In this document: in pieces, positions 52,820-63,419 of the stretch
Position numbering within the stretch: position 1 is the first letter of the stretch
Layout of the letters: each line of letters starts with the position of its first letter
Assembly: GCF_000372725.1 (NCBI RefSeq)
Contig: NW_005195368.1
Coordinates: forward strand, 160,429 to 224,428
Origin: Emiliania huxleyi CCMP1516
Lineage: Eukaryota; Haptophyta; Isochrysidales; Noelaerhabdaceae
Direction of reading: 5' to 3'
Length of the DNA: 64,000 nucleotides
Notes under the pieces: model-generated
Told to the model about the DNA's origin: nothing
What the model saw: the letters and a program-made list of their open reading frames with translations, nothing else
The model's database searches: none
Made by a program: the position numbers and the translations under genes

Positions 52820-53110
52820 GAGGAATTCTAAGCAAGCCGAGGAATTCGCCGAGCGGTGTTACTTCCGTTTACAGTTTCCGGCGAAATGTTTCGGTACACA
52901 AAAGAATCCGAGACGCAATTGGTTCGCTTCGTATCGACCGCTTCGACCTATCTGGCCACAATGCCGATATACGCCGCTACGCTACCGATTCGTTCTGGCT
53001 CAACGAGGCTGCTGCGGGCACTCGGGGCCGACTTCTGGCCCAGCGAGGCCGCTGCGGGACACACGGGGGCAGGTTTTAGATTAGTTTTTTGGGCGAACTA
53101 GCCGACATCG

Positions 53111-55986
53111 ATGAGGAACGCACCGCTCCGCCTGCAGCTCGCGTCTCGGGCCGTCTGCACGCTGGTTCAGCCGCCGCTGCCGCTCTGGTACAACGACCAC
53201 TACCAGGTCTCGCTGCCGTCAACATCCTCGTTTCCGATGGAGAAGTACAGGTATATCCGCGAGGCGCTGCAGCGGGAGCTCGAGGCCGCCGGCAAGGCCA
53301 CCTTCCACGAATCGCCGCTCGCGTCGGTCGAGGACCTCACGACGGTCCACGACGGCGAGTACGTGCGGCGCTACCTGGCCAACGAGCTCTCCCACAAGGA
53401 GAACCGGCGGATCGGCTTCCCGTGGTCGGAGGCTGGCAAGCTACGCGCTCTCTCGTCGACGGGTGGGACCGTGGCGGCGATGCACGCCGTCTGCCGGCCG
53501 GGTGGCGCCCGCTTCGCAGGCCACATCGCCTCCTCCCTTTGGCCGTCTCTCTCCCTTCACCCGAATTTCGCCTCTGCGAGAGAGGCTGCGGAGGCCGGAG
53601 TGGTGATGTCTGGCCATCTCTCCCCTTATCTCCCCAAATCGAAGGGAAGTCTGGTGTTTGTCCGCAGGCCACATCGCGGGCGGGACGCACCACGCGTTTG
53701 CAGACCGGGGCGAGGGGTACTGCGTCTTCCCCTCGGAAGTGTCTAGGATGTGTCTAGGAAGTGTCTAGGAAGTGTCTAGGCGAGGGGTACTGCGTCTTCA
53801 ACGACATCGCCGTCGCCGCGGCGTGCGCGCTCCGGGACTACCCTGCCATCCGGAGAGTGCTGCTGGTCGACCTGGACGTGCACCAGGTGTGCAGTGCTGC
53901 AGCAGACTGCAACGGCTCCCACCGCCCACCGCTGCGTGAATCCTCTCACTCGGGCGGCGGCACGCTGGCGCAGCGCACCGAAGCGACAGACTTGGCACGC
54001 TCCGAATGAACGAGTTCACTCACTCCCTCGCGGCAGCACACAGCGCGGCAGTCGGCCAGCACCCGCCTGCAGAGCTCGGGCACCCGTCGAGGCACCCGCC
54101 CGGACAACGTGCGTCTTCGGTCCTCCGCGGGAAGCCCCGCGCAGAGGGCAACAGCGTCTCTGTCCCACACACGCACAGACGCACACACACATGGCTCGGG
54201 CACGGGGCCCAAGGCCGGTGTGCACTCCGCCAGCACTCGTGTGCTCACACCACTCCACCCGCCCGGAGAAGGCAGGCAAGAGTAGACAAGGCAGACAAGA
54301 GCCCACCTCTAGCGGCCCCTTCCCACTGGGTCGGACTCGCGGCGTGCACCTGCAGGGGAACGGCAGCGCGCGCATCTTCGCCGCCGACGGGCGCGTCAAG
54401 ACCTACTCTCAGCATTGCGAGGGCAGAGATAGCCGAGAGAGAGCCGAGAGATAGCCGAGGGATGGCCGAGGGATAGCCGAGGGATGGCCGAGGGACAGCA
54501 GCACTCGATCGCGCAAGAGGAGCCGGAGGGGAACGGACAGTCCGACCGCCCCAACCGTACCCGAGCCCCCTCTGAAAAGGGCAACCCTCGACCGCGCGGG
54601 AGGAGCTCGAGGCCACTACTCTGACCTCACCGGGCCTCATCATCTCACAGGCAACCTCTTCTCGGCACGCGAGGCGTCGGACCTCGACGTGGACGTGCCG
54701 GTGTGTGTGTGTGTGTGGGGGGGGGGGGGGGGTTCATGAACGGGGTGCGTTGAAGGTTAAGTGAAACGCCACTCAATTATAGGTGGGGGAGGGCGACGAC
54801 GGCTATCTCGCGCTGTTGGGCGGGGACGAGCCGAGATCGCGCCGAGATCGCGCCGAGATCGCGCCGAGATCGCGCCGAGAAGCGCCGAGATCGCGCCGAG
54901 ATACCTCGCGCTGCTGAGCGCGACCGCTTGGCCTGCCCGCCTCGACGCGGCGCGAGAGACGATTGGCTCAATGGGCCGAATCCATTCCAGCTAGCAGATC
55001 AGATCAGCGAGCGGATCAGTGAGCTTCATCAGCCCGTTCCGCAGGCGAGCACCTGCCAAGGTTCCTCGAGGCGACGCAGCCGGACCTGGCGCGCGAGGTC
55101 TAGCCGAGACGAGAGGAGCCGATCTGGAGCCGATCTTCTAGCCGAGGTCTAGCCGAGGTCTAGCCGAGGTCTAGCCGAGGTCTAGCCGAGGTCTAGCCGA
55201 GGTCTAGCCGAGGCCTGGCCGAGGTCTGGCCGAAGTCTGGCCGAGGTCTGGCCGAGGTCTGGCCGAGACCTAGCCGAGGTCTAGCCGAGGTCTGGCCAAG
55301 GTCTGGCCGAGGTCTGGCCGAGGTCTGGCCGAGGTCTGGCCGAGGTCTGGCCGAGGTCTGGCCAGATCTAGCCGAGATCTAGCCGAGATCTCGACGCAGC
55401 CCGACCTGGCGCGCGAGAGATAGCGACACCACCTCCAGACCTCGACTGGGCCCTCCTAGACGCCTCCTCGAGCCCGCGCAAAGGCACGAGCCCCGTCTCG
55501 AGGCGACGGAATCACACGCGCCATGGCCCGCGGCACGCGTCGCATGCGCGGACAATTGGCGACGGACACAGCGCCGGGCCCCGTGGGTGTGTGGGTGTTT
55601 GGGGGGGGCGAGGGGGGGGAGGGGGGGGAGGACACCTGCCAGCTCTGTGGCGCCCCCACCGCCAAGCGCCGATTGTTCGCAGGTCTTCTTTCAGGGCGGC
55701 GTCGACCCGCACCAGGCTGGTCCACTACCGCTCACTACTACTACCGCACACTACCGCTGCTACTCTTGCTCCTCCTCCTTCCGCCGCACACGCCCCCTCT
55801 CCCTCGCGCGCACTGCGCCTCCCGCTCGAACCGCCGTGCGGCGCCTGTATCCGCACTCCCTAGACCCTGTCCTGAGCCTTCCGACAGGCGGACCGGATCG
55901 GCCGGCTCGAGCTCAGCACCGCGGGCCTCAAGAAGAGGAACGCACTCCACACACACACAGCACACACACACACACACACACACACG

Positions 55987-56017
<31 letters not shown>

Positions 56018-56332
56018 CGCTCCCCAACGCGCACTGGGCCTTGAACTGTTGTTGCTGTGGGCTCCTGTCGTCTAGACGCGGAGTCGCGAGGGTCGCGCCC
56101 CCGTTGCCCTACCACCTCGTGTGTGTGGAGAAGTTTACCGGACCCTTCCTTCCCTAGGAACGCACTCGTGTACCGGCTCGTCAGCGGGCTGCAGAGCGCG
56201 CCGCGGCTGGTGGTGACCTTGGGAGGAGGCTACCCCCGCAACCTCGAGCCGTCGTCGCCGCCCTTCCACCAGGTGGTGCAGAGCCACATGGACGTGTACC
56301 GCCAGTGCGCCGCGGCGCACGCGAGGCTGTGA
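53111..56332 (+). CDS. Class IV-like histone deacetylase
   Basis: Ten exons: 53111-53519, 53668-53709, 53780-53886, 54356-54422, 54651-54700, 54783-54819, 55045-55088, 55683-55715, 55888-55937 and 56158-56332. All phases agree, giving 337 residues. Motifs in order: LWYNDHYQ near the start, the His pair GGTHHAF, zinc ligands DLDVHQGNG, HCEGN, SDLDVDVPVGEGDDGYL, GGVDPHQADRIGRL with the third ligand Asp, and LGGGYPRN with the active-site Tyr. The length and GGGY match the HDAC11/bacterial-type group. It should remove acetyl or longer acyl groups from lysines. Six introns start GC, two GT and one apparently GA (55938). Several introns carry copies of exon edges at their ends. Confidence 0.9.
53515..53799 (+). 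repeat. Direct repeats at both ends of two HDAC introns
   Basis: CGCAGGCCACATCGC marks both ends of intron 53520-53667 (copies at 53515 and 53663). GGCGAGGGGTACTGCGTCTT(C) marks both ends of intron 53710-53779 (copies at 53709 and 53779). The second intron is little more than the copied exon start plus four AGTGTCTAGG-like units, each ending in a potential acceptor TAG. Confidence 0.92.
54826..54910 (+). repeat. 10-11-bp repeat CGCCGAGATCG in an HDAC intron
   Basis: Seven or so units, immediately downstream of the sixth exon. A partial copy of that exon's end (CTCGCGCTGCTGAGC) follows at 54904. Confidence 0.85.
55090..55415 (+). repeat. 11-bp satellite GCCGAGGTCTR in an HDAC intron, bracketed by exon copies
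   Basis: More than 20 units of GCCGAGGTCTA / GCCGAGGTCTG. The exon end GACGCAGCCGGACCTGGCGC (55072) is repeated with one mismatch as GACGCAGCCCGACCTGGCGC at 55394, on the far side of the satellite. Confidence 0.92.
55953..56020 (+). repeat. CA microsatellite
   Basis: CACACA with a short CGCGCG centre, in the last HDAC intron. Confidence 0.95.
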
Positions 56333-58451
56333 CCCACTTTGTGGCGCACACGTAGGGCCTCTCGTTGCACCTCATAAAAGTCATATTTTCTCATCTGTCC
56401 AAACCACCCAACGGACGGACCGCGGCGGAGTTGCGGCGGCGGAGACCACTTGAGGCAAACTGCGGGTAAATAAATATTTTTGAACGGATGAACGCGAGCT
56501 CGTGGGGTCCACGAAAGCACCGCTTGGCGGTGTCAGAACCGCCCTCTTTGACCCTGGGGGGCCGAATCTGCGCCCTCTGGGCCCCGGCGGCGGTCCCGGA
56601 GAGGGCCAGCACGCGGGCTCCGCCGACGCTCTCGCAACGCGGGTCGCGCCGCGCGCCTCCCGGACGAAGCGTGTTGGTGCGCGACGGCGATCCCCGCCTG
56701 CAGGGAGCGGAGCACACGCGTCGGATGGCGAGGGCAGCACAAATATTGCACTCACGTCCCAGTATGGCAGCAGCCGGACGGGTTGGGTGGCGTGAGGGCA
56801 GGGTGGTGAGGATGATTCCACAGATCTCGCTGGAAATGGCCGTGTCCTTCCCGGGGGAGGCAGGCGAGCACGCACCTCGCGTCCGAGCGCGAGTCGACGA
56901 GTGGTCGCCGAGAGATCGCCGAACCACTTTCGAGTGCGCGCGCACACAGCACAGCTGCGGGTTGTAACTCGACTGCCGATCGCGCGTGCGGGATGTAAAC
57001 GCAGCTCGCTGGCGCCAGTGCACGGTGGCAGGGACTGGAGGCTCGGCCGAAGGGGAAGAGCAGTCCTCAATCGTCACGTGGAGGTCGCTGGGCTGGATCC
57101 ATCGAACTGCCACACACCTGGAGCGGAGGCACATCAGGTCTTGCGGCACACTCTCCGACAGATGCATGCCTTTTGAGCAAGCCCACGCGCCTCCACCGTC
57201 GCGTAGTATGCCAGCGGCACGCCGGTACGCCGACGAGTCGTGCGCGCTCGGCAGTAATCGGCGTTGAGACTGCCTAGCGCGCACATCGAGAGCGCCGAGT
57301 TGTGTTGCCGCGAGGAATCCTGCTCGAAGATGGGGTCCGAGCGGCGCCTGATCGCATGGGATGGATCAGTGGGGCTATCACGTGGGTACTAGGCCTGCTC
57401 AGTCAGGAGTTGGCGAGTGTGTGGGAGATTCACGCCCGTCGCTCAACGTCTGTTGAAAAACTGTTCGCTGAGCAAGCTCACGGTCGAGCGGGCTTGACGC
57501 GCGCTTCAGGATAGCAAGAGGCGTGCCCACTCCCCTGAGGAGCGTGCGGGCACGCCTGGGAATCGACGTGGAGCGACCATGGACTGGGATGACAGCCGGC
57601 GAAGCGCTGCGCCAAAACCATGGCGCCGAAAAGCGTCCGCCCTCGGCGTGCTGCAAGCTTCACGGCGGAGGCTGTGAAGTCGCGGCATCGAGTTCAACCT
57701 GAGCGCACGCACGCACCGTGCTGGGGAGGAGTTGGCCTGCGAGCGGCGAGCGCTCCCGAGCGCGCGGCGCCCCGTTCTGGCCATCTTTCGCTTTACCACC
57801 ACAAAATCGCCTCCATTTTGCGCGCCTCCGGTGGCAGGTCTAGCCGGGCCCGATTGATGAAACTTTTGATGGTTGCGCGCCGGATCTCGACTCCACCGTG
57901 CTACGGTGCGTCCCAAAGCAAAACTTGTGGCAGAGGGGCCAGATTGGCCGATTTATAACGACTGGACAGCGTCTGAAGGCTATTTTGCGGCGACACCGAT
58001 ACGCGGTTGAGGGCCCACGGTTGTGGCTAGTGGAGGGTGCTGTACAATCCGAGGGCGTTCCCGTGGCCTCACGGGCCCGGTCGACGATCGTGGCCAGAAA
58101 ATTCAAAAAGTTTCATCCGTGGGGGCGAGATATTTAACTGTCTAGCTCGATTTTGACCCATAACTAGACAGAACGGCCCCAAATCGGCCCGGAACCGACC
58201 CGTGGGCCCGTCTGCCGCACCCAGCTCCGCCGGGAGGGGCGCGCGCCGTTCCCCGCGGGTCGGGCGGGCCACGCAGACACGGCGGGCGAGCTTCCCGTGC
58301 CCTGTGAGAGCCGTCACACCGCCTCAAACAGGTCCCAAAGTGGGGTTTGCCTCAAGTGGGAGACACAGCGAGAGGCCGGTTGGCGAGGCGCGTTCCTTCT
58401 CTCCTGCTCACGCGTCAACGGCGAGGCGCGCCCGCACAGAGACTTTTCACT
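56333..58451. other. Region of about 2.1 kb without a convincing gene
   Basis: Several frames of 100-300 codons overlap on the minus strand at 56390-57280, but their composition looks random and no domain is visible. 57300-58200 is more balanced. A CTGTCTAG / CTAGACAG inverted pair lies at 58139-58172. Nothing else was recognised. Confidence 0.4.
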
Positions 58452-59500
58452 TTACCGCGGTCCTCGCGGCTCTCGGTCTCGCGCCGGCCCGGCCGCGGGC
58501 CCGTCTCTCATCTCCGGGGTGAGCAAGTAGCGCATCACCTCGAGCGACGGCCGCTCCTGCAGCGGCCCCGGCGAGGGAAGCCGCTCCTGCTCCGCCACCC
58601 GCGCGAGGCCTTGCTCGGAGGTAAAGTGGCCCGCGCGGTCGGTTGCGCCGCCGTCAGGCTCCAGCCGGTAGCCCATCAGTGCCCACGCATGCCAGGCGGG
58701 CCGGGTCAACCCTTTCCGCTGCAGCCCGATGGACGGCTTGTCCTTGTACTTTTGAGTCTGCAGCCGGTTTTGCGCGTGCTGCGCGTTGTGGCTCATGCTC
58801 CGAAAGTGCTCGGCGACGCGGTCATCGCTCTGTCCGGCGGTGAGCGCCTCTTCGAACCACGGGCGCAGCTGGCTCAGCGGGTACCAGTACAGCTCGGCCT
58901 TTCGGCACCACTCCTCCGCGCCCCCACACTTCACCTCGACGGCGCCGAGCTTGGGCGAGAAGGGAGCGGCGATGAGCTTGTCGCGGTGCCCAAACGTGGT
59001 GACGGCCTCGCGCCCGTTGGCGTGCTCGCCGTTGAGCTTATCGCTGTCGAGCGCCATGACGAGGCCGACATCGAGCGCCGTGAGAGCTGGCGGAGCGTCG
59101 CCGAACACCGTCTTGCAGACGGCGTGCACGAGATCGAGCAGCGGAAGGCGCACGCCGAGGTGGACGCACGCGGAGGGCGGGCCGTGTAGATGAGCTCCGC
59201 CGCGCCAAAAGTGAGGCCGTTGTACGCGTGGATGTAAAAGCCCAGCACGACCTGGCCGCCGACGCGAAGCGCGGCGGCGAGAGGAGGCTTGGTCCTTGGA
59301 GACGGGCATAGCACCGACCAAATTTTTTTCCACAGCCCCGTCTCCTGAATCGCTGTCCTCGCCGGCGGTGCGGCGGCGCTGGCGGACGCGCTTTGTCCTT
59401 TGAGCACGGCGTTCGAGCGCCCCGCGACGAAAGTCGGAGGATTTGGGAGGGCGCAGGTGTGGTATTGGTTTCGCGCGCTTGTGCGGTGTTTTCCCACAAA
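58452..59500 (-). CDS. Unknown protein with one frame break
   Basis: The lower frame ends at 58452 and covers about 230 good residues: HLGVRLPLLDLVHAVCKTVF, AVTTFGHRDKLIAAPFSP, WCRKAELYWYPLSQLRPWFE and HAWALMGYRLEPDGG. The upstream part, VLGFYIHAYNGLTFGAAELI, is in another frame. The switch falls near 59170-59190 with no room for an intron, so a sequencing or real one-base change in a GC run is likely. The start is not clear. The two halves read as one soluble alpha/beta protein, but I do not recognise the family. Confidence 0.5.
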
Positions 59501-59759
59501 GACTACTGCGCGGCGGCCATTTATCGGCTCATGACAGACACTGAGACACACACTGACGCGCACGCCGCCACACAAAACACCGAGACATCAACCTCACCAT
59601 GGACAAACAAGTTGCTGGTTTAGAGCGCGGTGTGGGCCCGAATCAGCCGGCCGCCGGCCTGCCACATCTATTCACTCTCGGGGCAGGGAGCACGGCTAAA
59701 TCCAGTCCCTCTCTACGAGCACGCGGTCCCGGCGCGCGGGCACAGACCGCCGCCAACGC

Positions 59760-60345
59760 TCACGGGGCGGCGGGGGACGAGTCACGGGGCGGGGGTAGTA
59801 GCGGCGAGCCGAGCCGCTTGGCGGCCCCCGCGGCGGGCGAGTGCAGCTTGCCGAGGATGAGCCCGCGGCAGAGCGGCGCGCCGCAAAAGCACTCGAACCC
59901 GCCTCGGTCGCCCGTGAGGTCGTCCTCGGTCGAGTCGTAGTCAAAGGTGAGCGACTCTCCCGCCGCCAGCGGGCGGCGCGCCACGAAACCGACGCAGAGG
60001 TCGGGCCCGACGACCACATCGCAGTTCGGGTCGCAGGAGTGGCACAGGAAGTTGTCGAGGTCGTGCGGCGTGAGCGAGGACGAGAAAAGGCGCGGCCTAC
60101 CATGTGCTGAACTGGATTTGGGTGCCGGGTGTGGTAGGGTACTGCGCCGCGAGTGGTCGGCCGGGCCCGTGCGGCGTCGAGGGCGAGATCTGGATGCACG
60201 TGTTGAAATCGTCAACCTCCTCCTCCCACAGCAGCAAATTCGGAGGCAGCAGCAGCACCAGCGCGCCCTCGTCCAGCGGCACGCCAAGCTTGACGTACCT
60301 CCCCTCGTCCTCGACGCCGTCGACGCGCGGAGAGCCGCGCAGCTC
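59760..60345 (-). CDS. C-terminal part of a SET-domain protein
   Basis: The upstream piece opens after TAG|GAGCTG at 60345 and encodes GRYVKLGVPLDEGALVLLLP and WEEEVDDFNTCIQI. The downstream piece encodes LTPHDLDNFLCHSCDPNC, ESLTFDYDSTEDD and the post-SET-like CFCGAPLCRG. The two are in different frames. A short GC-AG intron, for example 60178 down to about 60124, would connect them, but this is not certain. HSCDPNC and FDYDS are the substrate and cofactor motifs of SET lysine methyltransferases. The N-terminal half of the SET domain and the start were not found upstream, so the gene is partial or has unrecognised exons. Confidence 0.6.
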
Positions 60346-60959
60346 CTAGGAGGAGATCTGGGGAGATCCGGGGAGGTATGGGGGGGATCTGGCGTCGACC
60401 GCAGCTGCATCAGCTCACCTAGGAGCGAGAGTGGAGACTCAGCCTGGCAATCAGAGAGGCTCGTGCAAGGAGAAGCGCGCATGCTCCTCGTCGCAAGCGG
60501 CGCTCAGCCGGTGATGCGAGATGAGCACCTATCAGCAACACCACCACCACACTCTTCCTACTGCGAATCAACTCCCGGCTGGCGGTGCGAGAGAAGCACC
60601 GCGGCTTGCCGGTTCAGCAGCTCGAGCTGCAGCCCCTTTGCGGCGCACGAGAGCAGCTCGCGCCGCTCCGCGCACAGCCTCGAGAGGGCGCGCGGGTCTG
60701 GCCTACAGTGCTGAGTACGCCAGCCTCGGGGCGGTCTCGTGCAGCGTACTCAAGAGCACCGCGTGAGAACGAGGGGCGCGAATGCAGTGAGTACAGCGGA
60801 GTGCGGCGGAGTACGTGAGTCCCCACGAGCGCTGGCGTGGAAGACCTGGCCGAGGATTCCGCTTCTAGGGCGTATGGTGGCCGGTCGGTCCACGGCGTGT
60901 CGAGGCTCGGCCCGGTCGGGCTCGGCGTGTCGAGCCGCAGCCACCACGTGCGCCTGACG
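60346..60959. other. Intergenic or unrecognised exons
   Basis: Contains GGGGAGATC-type short repeats (60355-60390) and a second CTCCTAGGTGAGCTG-like acceptor copy near 60408, resembling the SET exon start at 60345. No clear coding sequence is seen. Confidence 0.35.
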
Positions 60960-61903
60960 TTAACGCCTCACGTCCTCCGGCTCCTACACCTCGGCCAATC
61001 TCGGGGAATCTCGGGGAATCTCGGGGAATCTCGGGGAGTCTGCGCCTCACGTCCTCCGGCTCCATCCACTCGAGCGGATGTGGCTCCGCGTGGCCCTCCG
61101 CCTGCGGTAGGAATGAGAAGGCTCGACGCCTGCCCGAGCCGCACGGCGGTGCGGGGAGAGGCTGGGGAGAGGCTGGGGAGAGGCTGGGGAGAGGCTGGGG
61201 AGATGTCCGCCTGCGCGATCCGCACAGCAATGTGCGGCATAAAGTGGCCGCAGTAGCGCTCGGCGACCGCCGGGAGAGACCAGTCGAGGGGCGAGACGCG
61301 GGAGCGGCAGCAGGCGGCGCCGCACTGGCAGTCGAACTCGGGCGTCAGGATCGAGTCCTCGCTCGTCGCGTAGTCGAACGTGATTTCTTCTCCGGGCGTG
61401 ATGTCCCTCGACGCGACCATCACGCCGTTGTACTCGGCGCCGCCGTCGACGAACCAGCACGTCGGGTCGCAGGAGTGGTTCATGTAGTTGGAGACGTCGA
61501 CGGTCCGTACCGTCGGGTACTCCTCGATCGGCAGCTCGTTGAACTCGGCCAGCGACTGGTACTCGTCGTCGCCAGTCTTGTACATGAAGTGGCAGTACGC
61601 GCGGCGCGACTTTTCGGGCAGCGCCTCGATCCACGCGCGCGTGCGTGGCGTGGCCTGCACGTCGGGCCCGGCGCGCGCTCGCTCCGCCCACACCACCTCG
61701 CCCTTGCGCAATCCGTAAGTGGCAAAGAGCCCGAGGCCGCCGCCGACTTCCGAGCGGGGCCGGCACACGATGTGCGGGTGGACGGTGCCGACGATGTCGG
61801 CGGGCAGCGAGGCGAGGAGCAGCGATCGGCCGGTCCACTCGTTGGACGAGCGCGGCAGCCGCGAGTATGGCAGCCCGTTCGGGGCGAGATCCTCCTCCGC
61901 CAT
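60960..61903 (-). CDS. SET-domain protein (putative lysine methyltransferase)
   Basis: Exons 61211-61903, 61063-61101 and 60960-60983 give 251 residues. The first intron is GC-AG and the second apparently GA-AG. The SET core is complete: GGGLGLFATYGLRKGEVVWAE, the helical insert, NYMNHSCDPTCWFV, VMVASRDITPGEEITFDYAT and the zinc-binding post-SET CQCGAACCRSRV. The SET family transfers methyl groups to lysines in histones or other proteins. The last exon encodes only EPEDVRR. Its coding sequence is repeated immediately downstream of the second exon (GAGCCGGAGGACGTGAGGCG at both places), so the intron is bracketed by 20-bp direct repeats with TCGGGGAATC units between. Confidence 0.85.
60964..61065 (-). 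repeat. 20-bp direct repeats bracketing a SET-gene intron
   Basis: CGCCTCACGTCCTCCGGCTC occurs at 60964-60983 and 61043-61062, with about five TCGGGGAATC units between. The copy at 60964 is the last exon. Confidence 0.9.
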
Positions 61904-62339
61904 GCGCAGAACAGCGCCCTGCTGGCAAACTTAGGCGATGCGCTGGCCAGCTCGAAAAGAAGAAATCATTCTACGGCGTGTCAGCAGGAAATGGCGGGGC
62001 GAAGCAGCGTGTACCCAGGCACCCGCAAGCAACGCGGGCCGAGCGGTGAGGCTGAGAAAAAGAATTCTAACCCGGCACGCTTGAGCGACTCGCGGATATG
62101 TTTCTTTTTCCCTCGCGTCCCGGTCTATCCCCGCCCCCATGGCCGCCGCGCGGCGCCGCCGTTCAACCTGCCAGACGAGCTCCTGGGCCCACGGAGCTAA
62201 GTCGCGGCGGGCGGTGGCGGCGTCGCAGAACGAGGCTGCCGAGGAGAGCGATGGAGTCATCAGAGGATGAAACAGCAGGAGAGAGAACGACGAGAGTGGG
62301 ACGACCGCGAGGTGGCATGAAGGTCGCTGCGAGAATTGG

Positions 62340-62430
62340 CGAGAGACTGCGACGAGCGAGAGATAGGAAGAGGCAGACGCCCAAGGGTGGGCGACGGCTA
62401 GCACCACACTCCTCTCCTTAAAATCGCAGA
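62340..62430 (+). repeat. Dispersed repeat, copy 3
   Basis: Matches 2430-2515 almost base for base (AGATAGGAAGAGGCAGAC, GGGTGGGCGACGGCTAGC, CTCTCCTTAAAAT). Confidence 0.85.
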
Positions 62431-62724
62431 GTTCTTGCTACATCAAGCGCTTGCGCTTCGGCGGTTAGTGGTGCACTAACCTCCGAGAAACCCATCGGGT
62501 CGCTCCTCATCGCAAACCCTGTCAGCAGAGTCCTCCTACGGGAATGTGCGTACAGTAAGAGCCACATTACACGGTTACACCGAGAGAGAGAGCGAGAGTG
62601 AGAGCCATCCTCGATCGCCGTACAAAGCTCGCTTCCGAGCTCTCACGCCGCGCGTAGGACCCTTAGGGGCCTAGAGAACACAACCCCCTCTCCCTCTTCT
62701 CCCAGTAAGCTAAAAGTACACCGA

Positions 62725-62880
62725 TGCGAAAATCCCTGTGTGGGGCGGCAGCGGAGACGGACGTCAAAGGACGGCCGCGAAAGTGCACAGCACAACATAA
62801 CGTGTGTGGTGGCGGCGTGCCGTCCTCCCATATCCCTCCTTTGGGTTGTTTGTCTGTTTTCTTTCTTTTCAGATTCGCGG
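62725..62880 (+). repeat. Dispersed repeat, copy 4
   Basis: Begins AAAATCCCTGTGTGG as at 2511, then GTGGCGGCGTGCCGTCCTCC and TTTGGGTTGTTTGTCTGTTT as at 5831-5885. Confidence 0.8.
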
Positions 62881-63419
62881 CCCTCCTACGTTGTTGTGTA
62901 CGTCAGTAATCGCACGTGTGCATGTTTTGCGTCGCACATGTATGCAGCGGGATGCCCCAACAAGCCCTTGTCCCGAAGCGGAGCTCAAGGGGACGGTGGC
63001 GGCGCGCGACGCGGAGCTCGAGAAGGTCCGGGCGGAAGTGGCTGAGCGGGCATGAGAGAGGGGCAGCGCCCCACGCCCTGCTCCCTCGTCGCTAGGCACC
63101 AGTGAGAGCAGTGTGACCACGCCGTGTGTAGAGGGAGCTCGCGCTCCTGCGACGCTGTTGACTCTTCCCTACAAGTACTCTCAGTCATCGCACGCACGCT
63201 CTCTCTTCTCTCTTCTTCAGGCATATTTCAAGCATCGAGAACACGTGTCCGCCCGCACCAAGCCCTTGTCCCTTACCCAGCCTTCTACGAGTAAACGGGC
63301 TCGAGCAACTCGAGCATGGCGCCACCCGCCCGCAAGCGCGCCCGCACCGCCGGCGAGGACGGCGACTCGGACGGCGGGGCATAGCGGCTTAGCGGCATAG
63401 CGGGTCAGCAAGCCCGAAA

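Larger units (their letters stand above)
61904..63400. other. Upstream region of the SET gene with dispersed repeats
   Basis: CGAAAAGAAGAAATCATTC (about 61953) and GAGAAAAAGAATTCTAAC (about 62053) lie before the SET start. Dispersed repeat copies lie at 62340-62430 and 62725-62880. Small frames at 62980-63055 (a Glu/Arg/Ala-rich piece) and 63316-63384 (MAPPARKRARTAGEDGDSDG) could be exons of another gene but cannot be joined. Confidence 0.4.

Noticed and set aside
56391-57284. 297-codon minus-strand frame after the HDAC
   Set aside because: The composition is random-looking, it overlaps other frames of similar length, and no domain or sensible start was seen.
60097-60150. Interpreting the frame change in the second SET gene as a simple frameshift
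   Set aside because: A short GC-AG intron can explain it as well, given how common these are here, so it was left open rather than called a pseudogene.
62984-63055. Short Glu/Arg-rich piece and, at 63316-63384, a 22-codon ATG frame
   Set aside because: Either could be an exon, but no splice partner or homology was found, so they are not listed as genes.
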